NCBI GenBank assembly: GCA_025938055.1
Contig: JAICQC010000276.1
Location: 1-6,262 of the forward strand
Reading direction: 5' to 3'
Length of the DNA: 6,262 nucleotides
DNA from: Anaerolineales bacterium
GTDB lineage: Bacteria; Chloroflexota; Anaerolineae; Anaerolineales; Villigracilaceae
Shown here: in pieces, positions 5,744 to 6,262 of the stretch
Layout: each line of letters begins with the position of its first letter
How positions within the stretch are numbered: the first letter of the stretch is position 1
Translations under genes and position numbers: made by a program
The notes under the pieces: generated by a model
Database searches by the model: none
What the model was told of the DNA's origin: nothing
What the model saw: only the letters and a program-made list of their open reading frames with translations

Positions 5744-6262
5744 TTCTCGCCTCCCGTTAATTGCAGGAAGTGTCCTTCAAGGTCCTGCTGTTCGACACTA
5801 AGTCTCGTTGGCGGCGTACCCGAATTGACCAGGATCTGCGCAATATTATCCGGGTGCTCGATCGCATGGTCACTGTCCATCACGATGCTTCCATCCTCCA
5901 CCAGGGGCTTGTACCCCGCACTTTGAAGACTGAGACGCGCAGCCTCCATATTGCGCGCCCTGACGACCAGCCGCTTTGCGCGCAGCTTCTCCAGGCTGTC
6001 TGTATCCAGTTCCTCGATCAGGCGTCCCCTGTGGATGATGCCGATTCGTGTGGCAAGCCGGTCCACTTCTGTCAGGATGTGGCTGGACATGAAGATCGTC
6101 ACTCCTTGTTCGCGCGCCAGCCGTGCCAGCAGCCCACGGATTTCCACTACTCCCGCCGGGTCGAGCCCGTTGGCTGGTTCGTCGAGGATCAAAAGCTCGG
6201 GGGCATGCAGCAGAGCGCGTGCAAGCCCAAGCCTCTGAAGATTGCCGCTCGAAAGCGTGCCT
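5740..6262 (-). CDS. ABC transporter ATP-binding protein (BcrA-like), N-terminus cut by the right edge
   Basis: The last 173 residues of an ABC ATPase; the frame is open from 6261 and continues beyond the window. The fragment begins at the signature motif, GTLSSGNLQRLGLARALL (fragment residues 1-18). Walker B follows (LLILDEP, 23-29), then the D-loop (NGLDPAG, 31-37) and the switch histidine (MSSHIL, His61). The remaining 110 residues are the C-terminal domain typical of drug/peptide exporter ATPases. Walker A and the Q-loop, roughly 130-140 residues, lie outside the window. The TTG at 6192 is an internal Leu codon of Walker B, not a start. The protein powers the permease encoded immediately downstream. 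Confidence 0.92.
   Translation of the reverse strand, partial: GTLSSGNLQRLGLARALLHAPELLILDEPANGLDPAGVVEIRGLLARLAREQGVTIFMSSHILTEVDRLATRIGIIHRGRLIEELDTDSLEKLRAKRLVVRARNMEAARLSLQSAGYKPLVEDGSIVMDSDHAIEHPDNIAQILVNSGTPPTRLSVEQQDLEGHFLQLTGGEK

Noticed and set aside
5301..5801. Plus-strand open frame of 166 codons
   Set aside because: It is antisense to the ABC permease and the end of the ATPase gene, and its Ser/Ala/Arg/Asn-rich translation is typical of a shadow frame.
6225..6262. LSSGN instead of LSGGQ in the ABC signature
   Set aside because: Signature variants of this kind are common in BcrA-like exporter ATPases and the other motifs are intact, so it is not a defect.

Overview
The window reads as ordinary chromosomal DNA of moderately GC-rich composition from a free-living bacterium. 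The protein styles and the short intergenic repeat at the left recall Chloroflexota (Anaerolineae-like). That placement is an impression from remembered families, not a computed result. I see no rRNA, tRNA, CRISPR array, insertion sequence or phage gene.

Layout, left to right. Bases 1-121 hold the N-terminal 40 codons of a minus-strand gene that runs off the left edge. A 266-base divergent intergenic region (122-387) follows and carries a hairpin-rich repeat of dispersed intergenic type. A small plus-strand gene of unknown function occupies 388-783. Next comes a minus-strand run, in transcription order: a short-chain dehydrogenase/reductase (3544-2669), a two-CBS-domain protein (2603-2145) and an ArsB/NhaD-type ion permease (2142-856). 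The last two are 2 bases apart and almost certainly translated together. A 202-base divergent promoter region with a perfect 12-bp palindrome separates the dehydrogenase from a plus-strand alpha/beta hydrolase (3747-4946). Convergent with the hydrolase is a minus-strand ABC exporter operon: a BcrA-like ATPase cut by the right edge (6262-5740) and its six-helix permease (5743-4955), joined by an ATGA overlap.

Functional reading. The CBS protein is probably the adenine-nucleotide-sensing regulatory partner of the adjacent ion permease. A long inverted repeat touching its ribosome binding site may control that pair. The ABC pair makes one export complex, probably for a drug, peptide or lipid-like substrate. 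The dehydrogenase and the hydrolase are stand-alone enzymes of unknown substrate that may share the divergent control region. I found no convincing sign of an undescribed multi-gene system; the best leads are the regulatory structures and the permease-CBS coupling.
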